Origin: an uncultured Clostridia bacterium
Lineage (GTDB): Bacteria; Bacillota; Clostridia; TANB77; CAG-508
Reading direction: 5' to 3'
Length of the DNA: 38,928 nt
Assembly: GCA_948739805.1 (NCBI GenBank)
Contig: CAPYID010000017.1
Coordinates: 1 to 38,928, forward strand
Under the pieces are notes generated by a model, which was not told the DNA's origin, ran no database searches, and saw nothing but the letters and a program-made list of their open reading frames with translations. Each line of letters begins with the position of its first letter. Position 1 is the stretch's first letter. Position numbers and translations under genes: made by a program. Shown piece by piece: positions 23,478 to 32,136 of the stretch.

Positions 23478-25040
23478 CTAATCCTCTGCTTCTATTACCT
23501 CATCTGTATAATATACCTGTGAGTATCCCATATATTCTTTTGAGTATTTTCCTATTATGTCTGGTGCTTCTTGCGTTAATTCTAAGGCTTGTTTTTCGTC
23601 TATTATATTTCCTTGTTTGTCTATATATATACTTTTGTTTTCATTGTATAGCTTTACATAGTTGTCTCTTATTTCTAATTCCGCTTTGTCTAGTTTTGCT
23701 ACTTGTGCTATGTCTTTTGTGTATATTTCTATAACATTGTTTTCCATGTTTTCTGCTTTTATTAATTCAGTATCAGCTATTTTGTTTATTATTGTATAGT
23801 TGAAAAATGTTATTTCTCCTCCATTTGTGTTTATTATACCTAGTCCACTTCCATTTTTATATGCAGAAAAATAATTATTAAACATGTGCTCTATATATAT
23901 GAATTTATTTGCTATTAATGTTTTTTGCTCTTTGTCTACTATTCCATATAATCCATCTTTATCTATAGATATATAGTATTCTCCATTGTTAACTGGTACT
24001 AATGATGTGAATTCTGTTGTTACTTCTTCACCTTTTGCTGTGAAATATTTTATATCACTTCCTGTTTTTGCATATATATATATTCCATTGAATTGAAGAG
24101 TTTTGTAGTCTATTGGTACAATTTCCTCTCCTGTTAATGTATATACTCCATATTTTGCTCCTCTATTTATTATTAATAAATTATTTGTAGAATTATATTC
24201 TATTCCTTGATATTTGAAATCTATTAACACGTCTTTATTTTTTATTAACCCATATTGTCCATTCTTACTAGCTATAATATATACATCTTCTCCTATAATA
24301 TCTATTACTCTTCTAATATCATTATAGTTTGTGTCTATTAGTTTTTCTCCTTTGTTTGATATATAACCATATCTATATCCTTCGTCTGTTGTTTTACATA
24401 CTATATATCCTGATTTTCTATATTTTTCTGGTTCTACATAGTATTTGTCTGCTTCTATGTTATCATACTCAAAATTAACTAGCTTTGCTCCTTTTATGTT
24501 TATTACTCCATATTTTCCATCAAGTTTTGCTAAAAGTTCGCCTTCTTTGTATTTTAATCCTTTTATTTCTTCATATGTTGCTTTTATAATTCTGTTTCCA
24601 TCTAAGTCTATTAATCCATATTGATCATTTACTTTAAATTTTAATACGTTTTTTTCATATGGTAATGCTGTTATTAGTCCATCTAATTCTATGGCTTCTA
24701 TATTATCATAGACATTAAAAATCTCTTCTCCATTTTCATTGAACACTTTATTCTTTTGCTCTCCTTCATTTGAACATATGAATACTGCTTTTTTTGAGTT
24801 TGGTATTACTACTTTATCATATTGTGGTTCTATTACAGTATTACCTGAAGCGTCCATTACTCCATATTTACTATTAACATATAAAATAAAATATTTGTAT
24901 TCCTTTTCTGATATTTCTTCTATTTCATAGTTTTTCATTTCCTTTTTAGCATTATTTCTTACTATTATAATAGTAACTGTTATTGCTATTATTAATATTA
25001 CTAATACTATAATTCCTATAATTTTCTTTTTGCTGTTCAT
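23478..25040 (-). CDS. WG-repeat protein with N-terminal membrane anchor (paralog 1)
   Basis: The start is the ATG at 25040 (520 residues), with GGAG 10 nt upstream; the frame opens at 25073. A basic tip and one transmembrane helix (about 5-28) precede a long extracytoplasmic chain of WG/KYG repeats. Examples are SKYGVMDASGNTVIEPQYD, DQYGLIDLDGNRII and GKYGVINIKG, each about 40-50 residues. WG repeats form beta-propeller-like or solenoid surfaces, usually for protein or wall binding. It is collinear with the protein at 28571-30085, so the two are duplicates. The exact role is unknown. Confidence 0.88.
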   Translation of the reverse strand: MNSKKKIIGIIVLVILIIAITVTIIIVRNNAKKEMKNYEIEEISEKEYKYFILYVNSKYGVMDASGNTVIEPQYDKVVIPNSKKAVFICSNEGEQKNKVFNENGEEIFNVYDNIEAIELDGLITALPYEKNVLKFKVNDQYGLIDLDGNRIIKATYEEIKGLKYKEGELLAKLDGKYGVINIKGAKLVNFEYDNIEADKYYVEPEKYRKSGYIVCKTTDEGYRYGYISNKGEKLIDTNYNDIRRVIDIIGEDVYIIASKNGQYGLIKNKDVLIDFKYQGIEYNSTNNLLIINRGAKYGVYTLTGEEIVPIDYKTLQFNGIYIYAKTGSDIKYFTAKGEEVTTEFTSLVPVNNGEYYISIDKDGLYGIVDKEQKTLIANKFIYIEHMFNNYFSAYKNGSGLGIINTNGGEITFFNYTIINKIADTELIKAENMENNVIEIYTKDIAQVAKLDKAELEIRDNYVKLYNENKSIYIDKQGNIIDEKQALELTQEAPDIIGKYSKEYMGYSQVYYTDEVIEAED

Positions 25041-25185
25041 TTGATTACATCTCCTTTTATATGTATGTGCCACTTTTCAACAGTTTAACTTATTTTTTTA
25101 CATAATCATTATATTATACAGATAAAAAAATATCAATAGGTATTTCAGGTTTTATTTGTGTAGACTTTTAAGTTATTATAATTTC

Positions 25186-26298
25186 CTACGCAAATAATTG
25201 TACCCAGTAGTAAACTCCATCTAATTCAAATACTCCTATTCCTATTTCAGTAAAGCGACTATTAATCATATTTTTATAATGACCTAGAGAATATTTCCAA
25301 CATAATGATACTGTGTCCTCTGAATCATATCCATATACAATATTTTCTGCATATGCACTTATTTTCATCTCACTTGCTACTGTTAAACACTTACTTCCAT
25401 TTGGTCTTGTATGAGAATATTTATTTGCATAAGCCATTTCTACTGCTCTAACACATGCTGCAACACACAACTGTTCATTTAAATTCAAGTTTACTCTATT
25501 GGTTACATTTTCAACTGCATTTACATTTGCTTCTTGTCTATAACTATTTGTATTTAGTATTATTTTACTTATCTTACTAGCATGTTTCCTTCTAGTAGCC
25601 TTTGCTTCTGGAAGTAATTCTTCTGTTGTTGCACTGTAATGACCCCTATCATATTCTGTCGAATTTTTTGTTGACTTTACGGATTTACTTCCATCACTAT
25701 AAATATTATAGGTTATAGTAGTATATCTATTAATTACAACACCATATTTAGTTTCAGTATTTGTTAATTTTTTTTGCGTATCTGTCCCTATTAATTGAGG
25801 CTTTTGTGTTGTTATATTACTTTTATTTTCTGGTGACTTAACTTTCATTGTATTGTTGGTTGTTGTTTCTTTCTTATTTGTTATTATTATTTTATTTTCC
25901 TTTTTTGTTTCTTTGTTTTTCTTTTTAGTATCTTTATTTTCTTTTATTGTCTCTTCGATTTTTTTTCTATTCTCTTTGTTCTCCTTTTTTGTTTCTTTAC
26001 TTTCCTTTTTATTTTCTTCATTTTTTTCATCAATATTATCTGTTTCAATAATATCATTTGTAGAGTTTAATACTTCCCCTTCTACTATTTCTCTGTATTT
26101 TATTCCAGTTATTACTGGCAGTTCAAAAAACTGCATATTTTCTTTTGTAAACTCATTTCCTAACTCTTGTATATTCTTAAATATAAAATACCATATACCA
26201 ATTGCAACAATATCTAAAATAATTAAAACTGACAGTACTATTATCACTATCTTCCTTGAATTTTCTTTGACTTTATCCATAATTTTTTCTTTTTCCAT
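25186..26298 (-). CDS. Membrane-anchored CAP-domain (SCP/PR1-like) protein with a Lys/Glu-rich linker
   Basis: 370 residues. One transmembrane helix (about 17-40) is followed by a strikingly repetitive KKENKE/KKEN-rich linker (about 92-145) and a Thr/Asn-rich part. The C-terminal CAP domain (about 245-370) has HTRPNGSKCLTVASEM, YAENIVYG and a C-terminal WVQLF strand, with SLGHYKNMINSRFTEIGIG as the signature loop. CAP proteins of Clostridia and Bacilli are secreted or surface proteins, some linked to sporulation (YkwD-like). The ATG follows AGGGGG. The linker probably spans the wall. Confidence 0.88.
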   Translation of the reverse strand: MEKEKIMDKVKENSRKIVIIVLSVLIILDIVAIGIWYFIFKNIQELGNEFTKENMQFFELPVITGIKYREIVEGEVLNSTNDIIETDNIDEKNEENKKESKETKKENKENRKKIEETIKENKDTKKKNKETKKENKIIITNKKETTTNNTMKVKSPENKSNITTQKPQLIGTDTQKKLTNTETKYGVVINRYTTITYNIYSDGSKSVKSTKNSTEYDRGHYSATTEELLPEAKATRRKHASKISKIILNTNSYRQEANVNAVENVTNRVNLNLNEQLCVAACVRAVEMAYANKYSHTRPNGSKCLTVASEMKISAYAENIVYGYDSEDTVSLCWKYSLGHYKNMINSRFTEIGIGVFELDGVYYWVQLFA

Positions 26299-26459
26299 AA
26301 AATTTACCCCCTACTCTTATTTTATCCTTCTTATATAATATGACAACAATATTGTAAACTATCGTTTGTTATCACCTCCATTTATTCTTTGTTTAAAAGC
26401 AATTTTAATAATTTATTGTTGTTACTATATTATAATATATTTTACAAAAAAGCAAGTAG

Positions 26460-26490
26460 GTGTCGCGAATTTTTTGCAAAAATTTGACAC
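26460..26490. repeat. Hairpin in the CAP-lemA intergenic region
   Basis: GTGTC (26460-26464) pairs with GACAC (26486-26490), enclosing AATTTTT/AAAAATT arms with a mismatch. It lies in the 314-nt space between divergent genes. The following 40 bp are less AT-rich than the surroundings, which suggests a dispersed element or a relic, not a simple terminator. Confidence 0.45.
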
Positions 26491-26554
26491 TACAACTTCT
26501 ACGGATGCACACTTCACAACCATCTCCAAATAAGTAAAATATTTTTTAATACCA

Positions 26555-26583
26555 TTGTTTTATTTTTTGTTTTATGCTATTAT
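26555..26583 (+). promoter_or_regulatory. lemA promoter
   Basis: TTGTTT (26555-26560) and extended -10 TGCTATTAT (hexamer 26578-26583) are 17 bp apart, about 30 bp before the start codon. Confidence 0.6.
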
Positions 26584-26612
26584 ATATTTATATTTTTTTA
26601 AGGAGGAGAATT

Positions 26613-27167
26613 ATGGTTTGGATAATTTTAGCAATCATTGCTGTTATAGTTCTTTGGGCAATCAGTGCTTATAACAGTTTGGTTGGTGCTAAAGTAAAAG
26701 TTGAAAATGCTTTCAGTCAAATTGATGTTCAATTACAAAGAAGATTTGATTTAATTCCAAATTTAGTTGAATGTGTTAAAGGATATATGGGACATGAGTC
26801 TGATGTTCTAACAAAAGTTACTGAGTTAAGAACTTCTTGGGCATCTGCTAGTTCAGTTGCTGAAAAAGTTGATATTGATAATCAATTATCTGGTGCACTT
26901 AAAACTATTATGGCAGTTTCTGAAAACTACCCTGATTTGAAAGCTAATCAAAACTTTACTTCATTGCAACAAGATTTAAAAGATACTGAGAATAAAATTT
27001 CTTATGCTAGACAATTTTATAATGATGCTGTTACAAGATATAATAGAGATTTAATGGTGTTCCCTACAAATATCATTGCTTCTATGTTTCATTTCACACC
27101 ATCTAAATTATTTTCTGTTGATACAGCTGAAGCAAAACAAAATGTTAAAGTTGATTTTGGAAAGTAA
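26613..27167 (+). CDS. lemA: LemA family protein
   Basis: The start is the ATG at 26613 (184 residues), with AAGGAGGAG 4-8 nt upstream; the open frame extends 13 codons further over the promoter. One N-terminal transmembrane helix (about 2-20) is followed by the four-helix LemA domain. That domain has YNSLVGAKVKVENAFSQIDVQLQRRFDLIPNLVE, the conserved ENKISYARQFYNDAVTRYN and the PxNIIASMF motif. It is a membrane-anchored protein of uncertain function, widespread in Bacillota and usually single. It is convergent with tatD across a shared terminator. Confidence 0.95.
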   Translation: MVWIILAIIAVIVLWAISAYNSLVGAKVKVENAFSQIDVQLQRRFDLIPNLVECVKGYMGHESDVLTKVTELRTSWASASSVAEKVDIDNQLSGALKTIMAVSENYPDLKANQNFTSLQQDLKDTENKISYARQFYNDAVTRYNRDLMVFPTNIIASMFHFTPSKLFSVDTAEAKQNVKVDFGK

Positions 27168-27172
27168 TACAT

Positions 27173-27209
27173 AAAAAATAAGAAAAATCAAAGATTTTTC
27201 TTATTTTTT
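27173..27209. terminator. Bidirectional terminator between lemA and tatD
   Basis: A 17-bp perfect stem (27173-27189 with 27193-27209) with a 3-nt loop. It overlaps the tatD stop codon. Confidence 0.85.
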
Positions 27210-27979
27210 ATATTATATACTTGTTCGGCATTTCTATAAGTTATTTGTGCAATGTCTTCTGTTGTTTTTCCTCTTATTTCTGCTATTTTCTGTGCTGTAT
27301 ATTTAATGTTTTTAGAGTCATTTCTTTTTCCTCTATTTGGTTCTGGACTTAAGTATGGACAGTCTGTTTCTATTAACAATCTGTCTTCTGGCACTATGTT
27401 TATTAGTTCTGTGTTTTTCGTATTTTTGAATGTTATTGGTCCTGCAAATGATATATACAATCCTGCATCTATTCCTGTTTGTATTAAGTCTTTATTTAGT
27501 ACACAACAGTGTAATATTCCTGAATATTTTGGTACTTCTTTTCCTTTTAATATTTCTATTGTATCCATTATTGCATCTCTAGAATGTATTACAATTGGTA
27601 GTCTTAGTTTATTTGCTAGCTTTATTTGTTCTGTAAACGCAAATTTTTGTAATTCGATATTTTCCTTTTCCCAATGGTAGTCTAGTCCTATTTCTCCTAT
27701 TGCTACTACCTTTTTATTATATAAAATCTCTTTTATCTTCTCAATTTGTAATAAAATTTCTTGCTCTGTTTTTCCTATATCGCTTGGATGAATTCCAATT
27801 GCTGCATAGATAAATTCGTTGTCATTTGCTATTTCTATTGCTTTTTTTGACTTTTCTATATTATATCCTATTACTACTGTTTTTGTTATTCCCTCTTTGT
27901 GTATTTGTTCTATTATTTCTTTTCTGTCTTCATCATAGGCTTCATCATTATAATGTGAATGTGTATCAAAAAATTCCAT
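27188..27979 (-). CDS. tatD: TatD family metal-dependent hydrolase
   Basis: 263 residues, full family length. The metal and active-site motifs are in order: FDTHSHYND, GEIGLDYHW, PIVIHSRDA, GILHCCVL and IETDCPYLSPEPNRGKRN. TatD enzymes are Mg-dependent DNases or quality-control hydrolases in the cytosol. It follows acpS by 14 nt on the same strand, so it is probably co-transcribed. Confidence 0.95.
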   Translation of the reverse strand: MEFFDTHSHYNDEAYDEDRKEIIEQIHKEGITKTVVIGYNIEKSKKAIEIANDNEFIYAAIGIHPSDIGKTEQEILLQIEKIKEILYNKKVVAIGEIGLDYHWEKENIELQKFAFTEQIKLANKLRLPIVIHSRDAIMDTIEILKGKEVPKYSGILHCCVLNKDLIQTGIDAGLYISFAGPITFKNTKNTELINIVPEDRLLIETDCPYLSPEPNRGKRNDSKNIKYTAQKIAEIRGKTTEDIAQITYRNAEQVYNIKNKKNL

Positions 27980-27993
27980 TTATAAATTCTCCT

Positions 27994-28371
27994 TTACTTG
28001 TCTATCTCTGCTACTACTGTTGCTGTTGCATATATCTTGCAATGTGAAATACTTATGTCTATTCCTTCTAAACCTTCTATATTAATACCTATAAATTTCA
28101 CATTTGGTCTACCATTTTCATCATTTACTATTTCTGCATTTCTCCAGCCAATGCTAAATTTATCTCCTAGGGCTTTTGATATTGCTTTAAATATAGCCTC
28201 TTTTGCTGCAAACCTTGCTGCATAGTGCTGATATTTTACATTGTTTTTACTTTCACAGTATTTGATTTCATTTGGTGTATATATTTTATTTACAAATGGT
28301 TGTCCAATCTTTTCTATTGCTTCTTTTATTCTCTCAATCTCTATTATATCTGTTCCACAATATGTTTTCAT
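27994..28371 (-). CDS. acpS: Holo-[acyl-carrier-protein] synthase
   Basis: The start is the ATG at 28371 (125 residues), with GAGG 5 nt upstream. The frame extends to 28425 only through an intergenic repeat. It has the family signatures GTDIIEIERI (metal-binding D8) and RFAAKEAIFKAISKALG (E58 region), and ends with ISISHCKIYATATVVAEI. It transfers phosphopantetheine from CoA to acyl carrier protein, activating fatty acid synthesis. Expected length. Confidence 0.96.
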   Translation of the reverse strand: MKTYCGTDIIEIERIKEAIEKIGQPFVNKIYTPNEIKYCESKNNVKYQHYAARFAAKEAIFKAISKALGDKFSIGWRNAEIVNDENGRPNVKFIGINIEGLEGIDISISHCKIYATATVVAEIDK

Positions 28372-28392
28372 TGTTACCTCTTCCTTGTATAT

Positions 28393-28420
28393 GCAAGGGT
28401 ACATGCAATGTGCCCCTACA
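28393..28420. repeat. Short palindromic repeat upstream of acpS
   Basis: GGGTACATGCAATGTGCCC (28397-28415) is a near-perfect palindrome, flanked by AAG and CTACA. Similar GTAGGGGC-type palindromes are common intergenic repeats in Clostridia. It lies just upstream of the acpS RBS. Confidence 0.5.
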
Positions 28421-28448
28421 ATCAATTGTAAATTAATATTTTATACAT

Positions 28449-28571
28449 GATTTGGAAAAGGCACAAGTAGTACTAGGCATTTCAAATCAAAAAAGCGGAG
28501 ATGTACTAGTGTACATTGAGCATTTTTTATATTTGAAATAACGACGTAATACGCAGTTTATTTTTCAAATC
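28449..28571. repeat. Dispersed palindromic element, full copy
   Basis: Nested dyads run along the whole 123 bp. GATTTG at the left end faces CAAATC at the right. ATTTCAAAT (28479-28487) pairs with ATTTGAAAT (28531-28539), AAAAAAGC (28489-28496) with GC.TTTTTT (28520-28528), and ATGTAC with GTACAT (28501-28516). The right end reappears at 22154-22200. It fits a small non-autonomous element (MITE- or REP-like). It abuts the stop codon of the WG gene. Confidence 0.6.
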
Positions 28572-30085
28572 TAAATGTCGGTATAATAGTCAGCACCTAC
28601 TCCCTTATACCACTTACCTATAAAATCTATAACCTGGCTTTTATCTAAATTATAAGTTGGTTTTATAACAACTTCTCCTTTAGCATTAATAACTCCCCAT
28701 AATCCATCTTTTTTAACACCAGCAAAGCCAAATTTATTAAGGTCTGTAACTTCTTCATAATCATGTTTTACAATAACTTTTCCCTTTGAATCTACAAATC
28801 CATATTTTCCATCCTTCTCATTTGGCACAATGTCACTATTTGCTGATAATGTTTTTTGTTCTTTTTCTTCAAATTTGAAGTTATATGTTTTACTTTCCTC
28901 TCCTATTACTACTGTCATATATTCATCAAATACTTCTATTTCATCTACTGTTAACTTTAGGTTTATTGATGAATCAAATATATCATATTGATTTTGTGTA
29001 TTTTTTGCTATTAATATTCCTGCTGTTGTATTATGTACGATATTATCATACTTAAAATCTAATTGCACTTCATTTTTTGTATTTATTACTCCGTATTTTG
29101 ACTTTTTTGCTATATAATGATTATTATCCATAAATATTATGTCTTCATAATTAGGTGCAATTTTGTCTTCCGAATTAATAGTTATTACGCCATATTTCCC
29201 CTTTTCTTTAAAAATAATGCTTGAGTCATTTATATCTTTTATATCATCAAAATTTTTATCTATTAATATATTTTCGCTTTTATCTATTATTTTATATCCT
29301 TTGTCTATTTTTACTGCATATTTATTTGATGAATATATAGGTTTTATGTCTGCATATTTGTTTTCAAATATAACTGATTTATTAAAGTCTATTATTCCAT
29401 ATTTTCCTTCTTTATTGACTGTTATATATCCATTTTTGTAACTATCACCTATTGCTTTTATCTCTTTGTATTCTGCATTTATTATTACATTTCCCTCATA
29501 ATCACAAAGTCCTACACTATCGCTCTTTTTTATTATTAAACTATTTTCTACTCCCTTCAATAATGATATTTCATCATAACTAACTTCTAATATTTCTTTG
29601 TTTTTTAAGTCTACTAGTCCATATTTTCCATCTTTTTGTACTATCAATATATTTTGTAAATATGCAAGTTCGCCTTTTTCATCTATGTAATCTATAAATT
29701 TCACATTGTCATATCCTTTTATTATGTCTTCATTTTTTTCATTTACTACTTTCGTTTTGTATGTTCCTGTTTCATAATTTACATCATATGTACATATGAA
29801 TAATGTTTGTGAATTGTTTGGTATTACTGGCATTTCATCATACTGAGGTTCTATAACTATGTTTCCATTAGAACTTATTACTCCCCATTTTCCATTACTA
29901 TATACTGGAAAATAGTTTATTGCTGTAATTTTCCCTGTTGATGTCATTCCTGTTGCGATTAGTTTTTTTATTCCTAATATAAACATTATAACTACTATAA
30001 ATAATACTAAAACTGCAAACACTTTTTTATAATTTAATTTTCTCTCATCATCATACCTTTTTGCTCTACCTGCTTTTTTTGCCAT
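28571..30085 (-). CDS. WG-repeat protein with N-terminal membrane anchor (paralog 2)
   Basis: 504 residues. A basic cytosolic tip (KKAGRAKRYDDERK) and one transmembrane helix (about 20-42) are followed by about ten WG/KYG repeats such as GKWGVISSNGNIVIEPQYDE, GKYGLVDLKNKEIL and GLWGVINAKGEVVIKPTY. RBS GGAGG lies 9 nt before the ATG. The first repeat block, VIEPQYD...VIPN...LFIC, aligns directly with the other WG protein, showing a duplication within 5 kb. It is probably a surface-exposed binding protein; the ligand is unknown. Confidence 0.88.
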   Translation of the reverse strand: MAKKAGRAKRYDDERKLNYKKVFAVLVLFIVVIMFILGIKKLIATGMTSTGKITAINYFPVYSNGKWGVISSNGNIVIEPQYDEMPVIPNNSQTLFICTYDVNYETGTYKTKVVNEKNEDIIKGYDNVKFIDYIDEKGELAYLQNILIVQKDGKYGLVDLKNKEILEVSYDEISLLKGVENSLIIKKSDSVGLCDYEGNVIINAEYKEIKAIGDSYKNGYITVNKEGKYGIIDFNKSVIFENKYADIKPIYSSNKYAVKIDKGYKIIDKSENILIDKNFDDIKDINDSSIIFKEKGKYGVITINSEDKIAPNYEDIIFMDNNHYIAKKSKYGVINTKNEVQLDFKYDNIVHNTTAGILIAKNTQNQYDIFDSSINLKLTVDEIEVFDEYMTVVIGEESKTYNFKFEEKEQKTLSANSDIVPNEKDGKYGFVDSKGKVIVKHDYEEVTDLNKFGFAGVKKDGLWGVINAKGEVVIKPTYNLDKSQVIDFIGKWYKGVGADYYTDI

Positions 30086-30209
30086 GTCTTCATACCTCCA
30101 CTGTCTGTTTTTGTAATAAATGAATAAATTTATTCACTTCATTATCATAATTTATATCATATTTTTATTGCAAAGTACAGGTTTTTTTTAATATTTTATA
30201 AAATAATTT

Positions 30210-30231
30210 AGAGCACGTTTTGGCGTGCTCT
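30210..30231 (-). terminator. glmS terminator
   Basis: AGAGCACG (30210-30217) pairs perfectly with CGTGCTCT (30224-30231). It lies right after the glmS stop on the minus strand and is followed by an A/T-rich run. Confidence 0.75.
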
Positions 30232-30237
30232 TTATAA

Positions 30238-32061
30238 TTACTCCACTGTAACTGATTTTGCTAAATTTCTTGGTTTATCTACATCTAATCCCTTTGCTTT
30301 TGATACATAGTATGCTAATAATTGCATTGGTATTACTGTTAATATTGGTGATAGTAGTTTGTTTGTTTCTGGTACCTTTATTATTTTTTTGAAATTATAT
30401 TTACTTAAGTCTTTATCTGTTACTACTATTACATTTGCTCCTCTTGTTATTACTTCTTGTAAATTGCTAACACTCTTTTTTACTAGCTTTTTGTCTGATA
30501 TAATTCCTATTACTGTTATTCCATTTTCAATTAATGCTATTGGTCCATGTTTTAATTCACCTGCTTGATATGCATCTGAATGGATATAAGATATTTCCTT
30601 TAGCTTTAAAGATGCTTCTTTTGTTACTGTAAAGTCTATTCCTCTTCCTATAAAGAATACATCTTTTTGTGCATATATTTCATTTGCTAATTCTTTTACT
30701 TCTTCTCCTGTTTTTAATGCCTCTTCTACTTTTTTTGGCAATTGTAATATTTCATCTTTTAATGTTTCTATTTCTTCACTATTATTTTCTAATACTTCCG
30801 CAAAATGTATTGCTAATAATTCTAGTAATACTACCTGAGATGTATATGCTTTTGTTGATGCTACTGCAATTTCAGGTCCAGCATGTGTATAAATAGTATA
30901 ATGAGCTTCTCTTGTTATTGAACTTCCTATTACATTGCTTACTGCAATTGTCTTACATTTTTTATGTTTAGCAAGTTTTAAAGCTGCTATCGTATCTGCT
31001 GTTTCTCCTGATTGGCTTATAAATATTGCTAGTGTTTTTTCATCTATTAATGGGTCTCTATATCTAAATTCTGATGCTACATCTACTTCTGTATCAATTT
31101 TTAGAAGTCTTTCAAAAGTATTCTTTGCTACTAGTCCTGCATACATTGCAGTACCACATGCTACTATTTTTATTTTGTTTATTGATTGTAGATAATTTTT
31201 GTCTATTTCTATATCATCAAATTGACATTTTTCATTTTCTTTTAGTCTTGAGCCTATTGTTTCTCTTATTGATTTTGGTTGCTCATATATCTCTTTTAGC
31301 ATATAGTCTTCATAGCCCTCTTTTGATGTAGCTTTTTCACTCCATTCTATTTTTTCTATCTTTTTTTCAATATTATTTAAATCTTCATCATAGAATTTTA
31401 TTTCATCTCTTGTTAATTCTACAAATTCACCATCTGCTAACAAATAAAAATCTCTTGTGTATTCTAGCACTGCTGGTATGTCTGAAGCTACATATTTGTC
31501 ATTTCCTGCAACTCCTATTACCATAGGGCTATCTTTTCTTGCTACTACTATTTTATCTGGCTCATCTTTAGATATTACTTCAATTGCATAACTTCCTTTT
31601 AAGTCTTTACATGCCTTGTTTACTGCTTTTAATAGGTCTTTTTCTTCTTTATAATAGTAATTAACTAAATTTGGTATTACTTCTGTATCTGTTTCAGAAT
31701 AAAACTTATATCCTTTTTTTATTAGCTCTTCTCTTAATTCATGATAATTCTCTATTATTCCATTATGTACTACTGCAAATGTATTATGATTATCTAAATG
31801 AGGATGTGCATTTACCATAGATGGTTTACCATGTGTTGCCCATCTAGTATGTGCAATTCCTATTGTACTTTCTAATTCATTTATCCCTTCTAAATTATAT
31901 AAATTACGTACTCTTCCTTTATCTTTTTTGCAAACTATTTCGTTATTTTCTATTACTGCTATTCCTGCTGAATCATATCCTCTATATTCTAATTTTAAGA
32001 GTCCATTTATTAAGATTTCATTTGCCTTGTTTTTTCCAATGTATCCAACAATTCCACACAT
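30238..32061 (-). CDS. glmS: Glutamine-fructose-6-phosphate aminotransferase (isomerizing)
   Basis: The start is the ATG at 32061 (607 residues), with AGGAGG about 10 nt upstream, so that Cys2 (MCGIVGYIG) becomes the N-terminal nucleophile. The glutaminase domain (1-230) has LEYRGYDSAG, AHTRWATHG and VHNGIIENY. Two SIS sugar-phosphate isomerase domains follow (about 285-425 and 455-595), with ISQSGETADT and the C-terminal KPRNLAKSVTVE. It makes glucosamine-6-phosphate, the first step to peptidoglycan amino sugars. There is no room for a glmS ribozyme leader: only 75 nt separate it from the next gene. Confidence 0.97.
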   Translation of the reverse strand: MCGIVGYIGKNKANEILINGLLKLEYRGYDSAGIAVIENNEIVCKKDKGRVRNLYNLEGINELESTIGIAHTRWATHGKPSMVNAHPHLDNHNTFAVVHNGIIENYHELREELIKKGYKFYSETDTEVIPNLVNYYYKEEKDLLKAVNKACKDLKGSYAIEVISKDEPDKIVVARKDSPMVIGVAGNDKYVASDIPAVLEYTRDFYLLADGEFVELTRDEIKFYDEDLNNIEKKIEKIEWSEKATSKEGYEDYMLKEIYEQPKSIRETIGSRLKENEKCQFDDIEIDKNYLQSINKIKIVACGTAMYAGLVAKNTFERLLKIDTEVDVASEFRYRDPLIDEKTLAIFISQSGETADTIAALKLAKHKKCKTIAVSNVIGSSITREAHYTIYTHAGPEIAVASTKAYTSQVVLLELLAIHFAEVLENNSEEIETLKDEILQLPKKVEEALKTGEEVKELANEIYAQKDVFFIGRGIDFTVTKEASLKLKEISYIHSDAYQAGELKHGPIALIENGITVIGIISDKKLVKKSVSNLQEVITRGANVIVVTDKDLSKYNFKKIIKVPETNKLLSPILTVIPMQLLAYYVSKAKGLDVDKPRNLAKSVTVE

Positions 32062-32136
32062 TTTAAAAAACCTCCTGTTCAAATAATATATAATATACCA
32101 TATTCAACAAAAATTAGCAAGTCCTTATGAATTTTC

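Noticed and set aside
28372..28425. N-terminal extension of acpS
   Set aside because: It translates a palindromic intergenic repeat; the family start GTDIIEIERI and the RBS fit the ATG at 28371.
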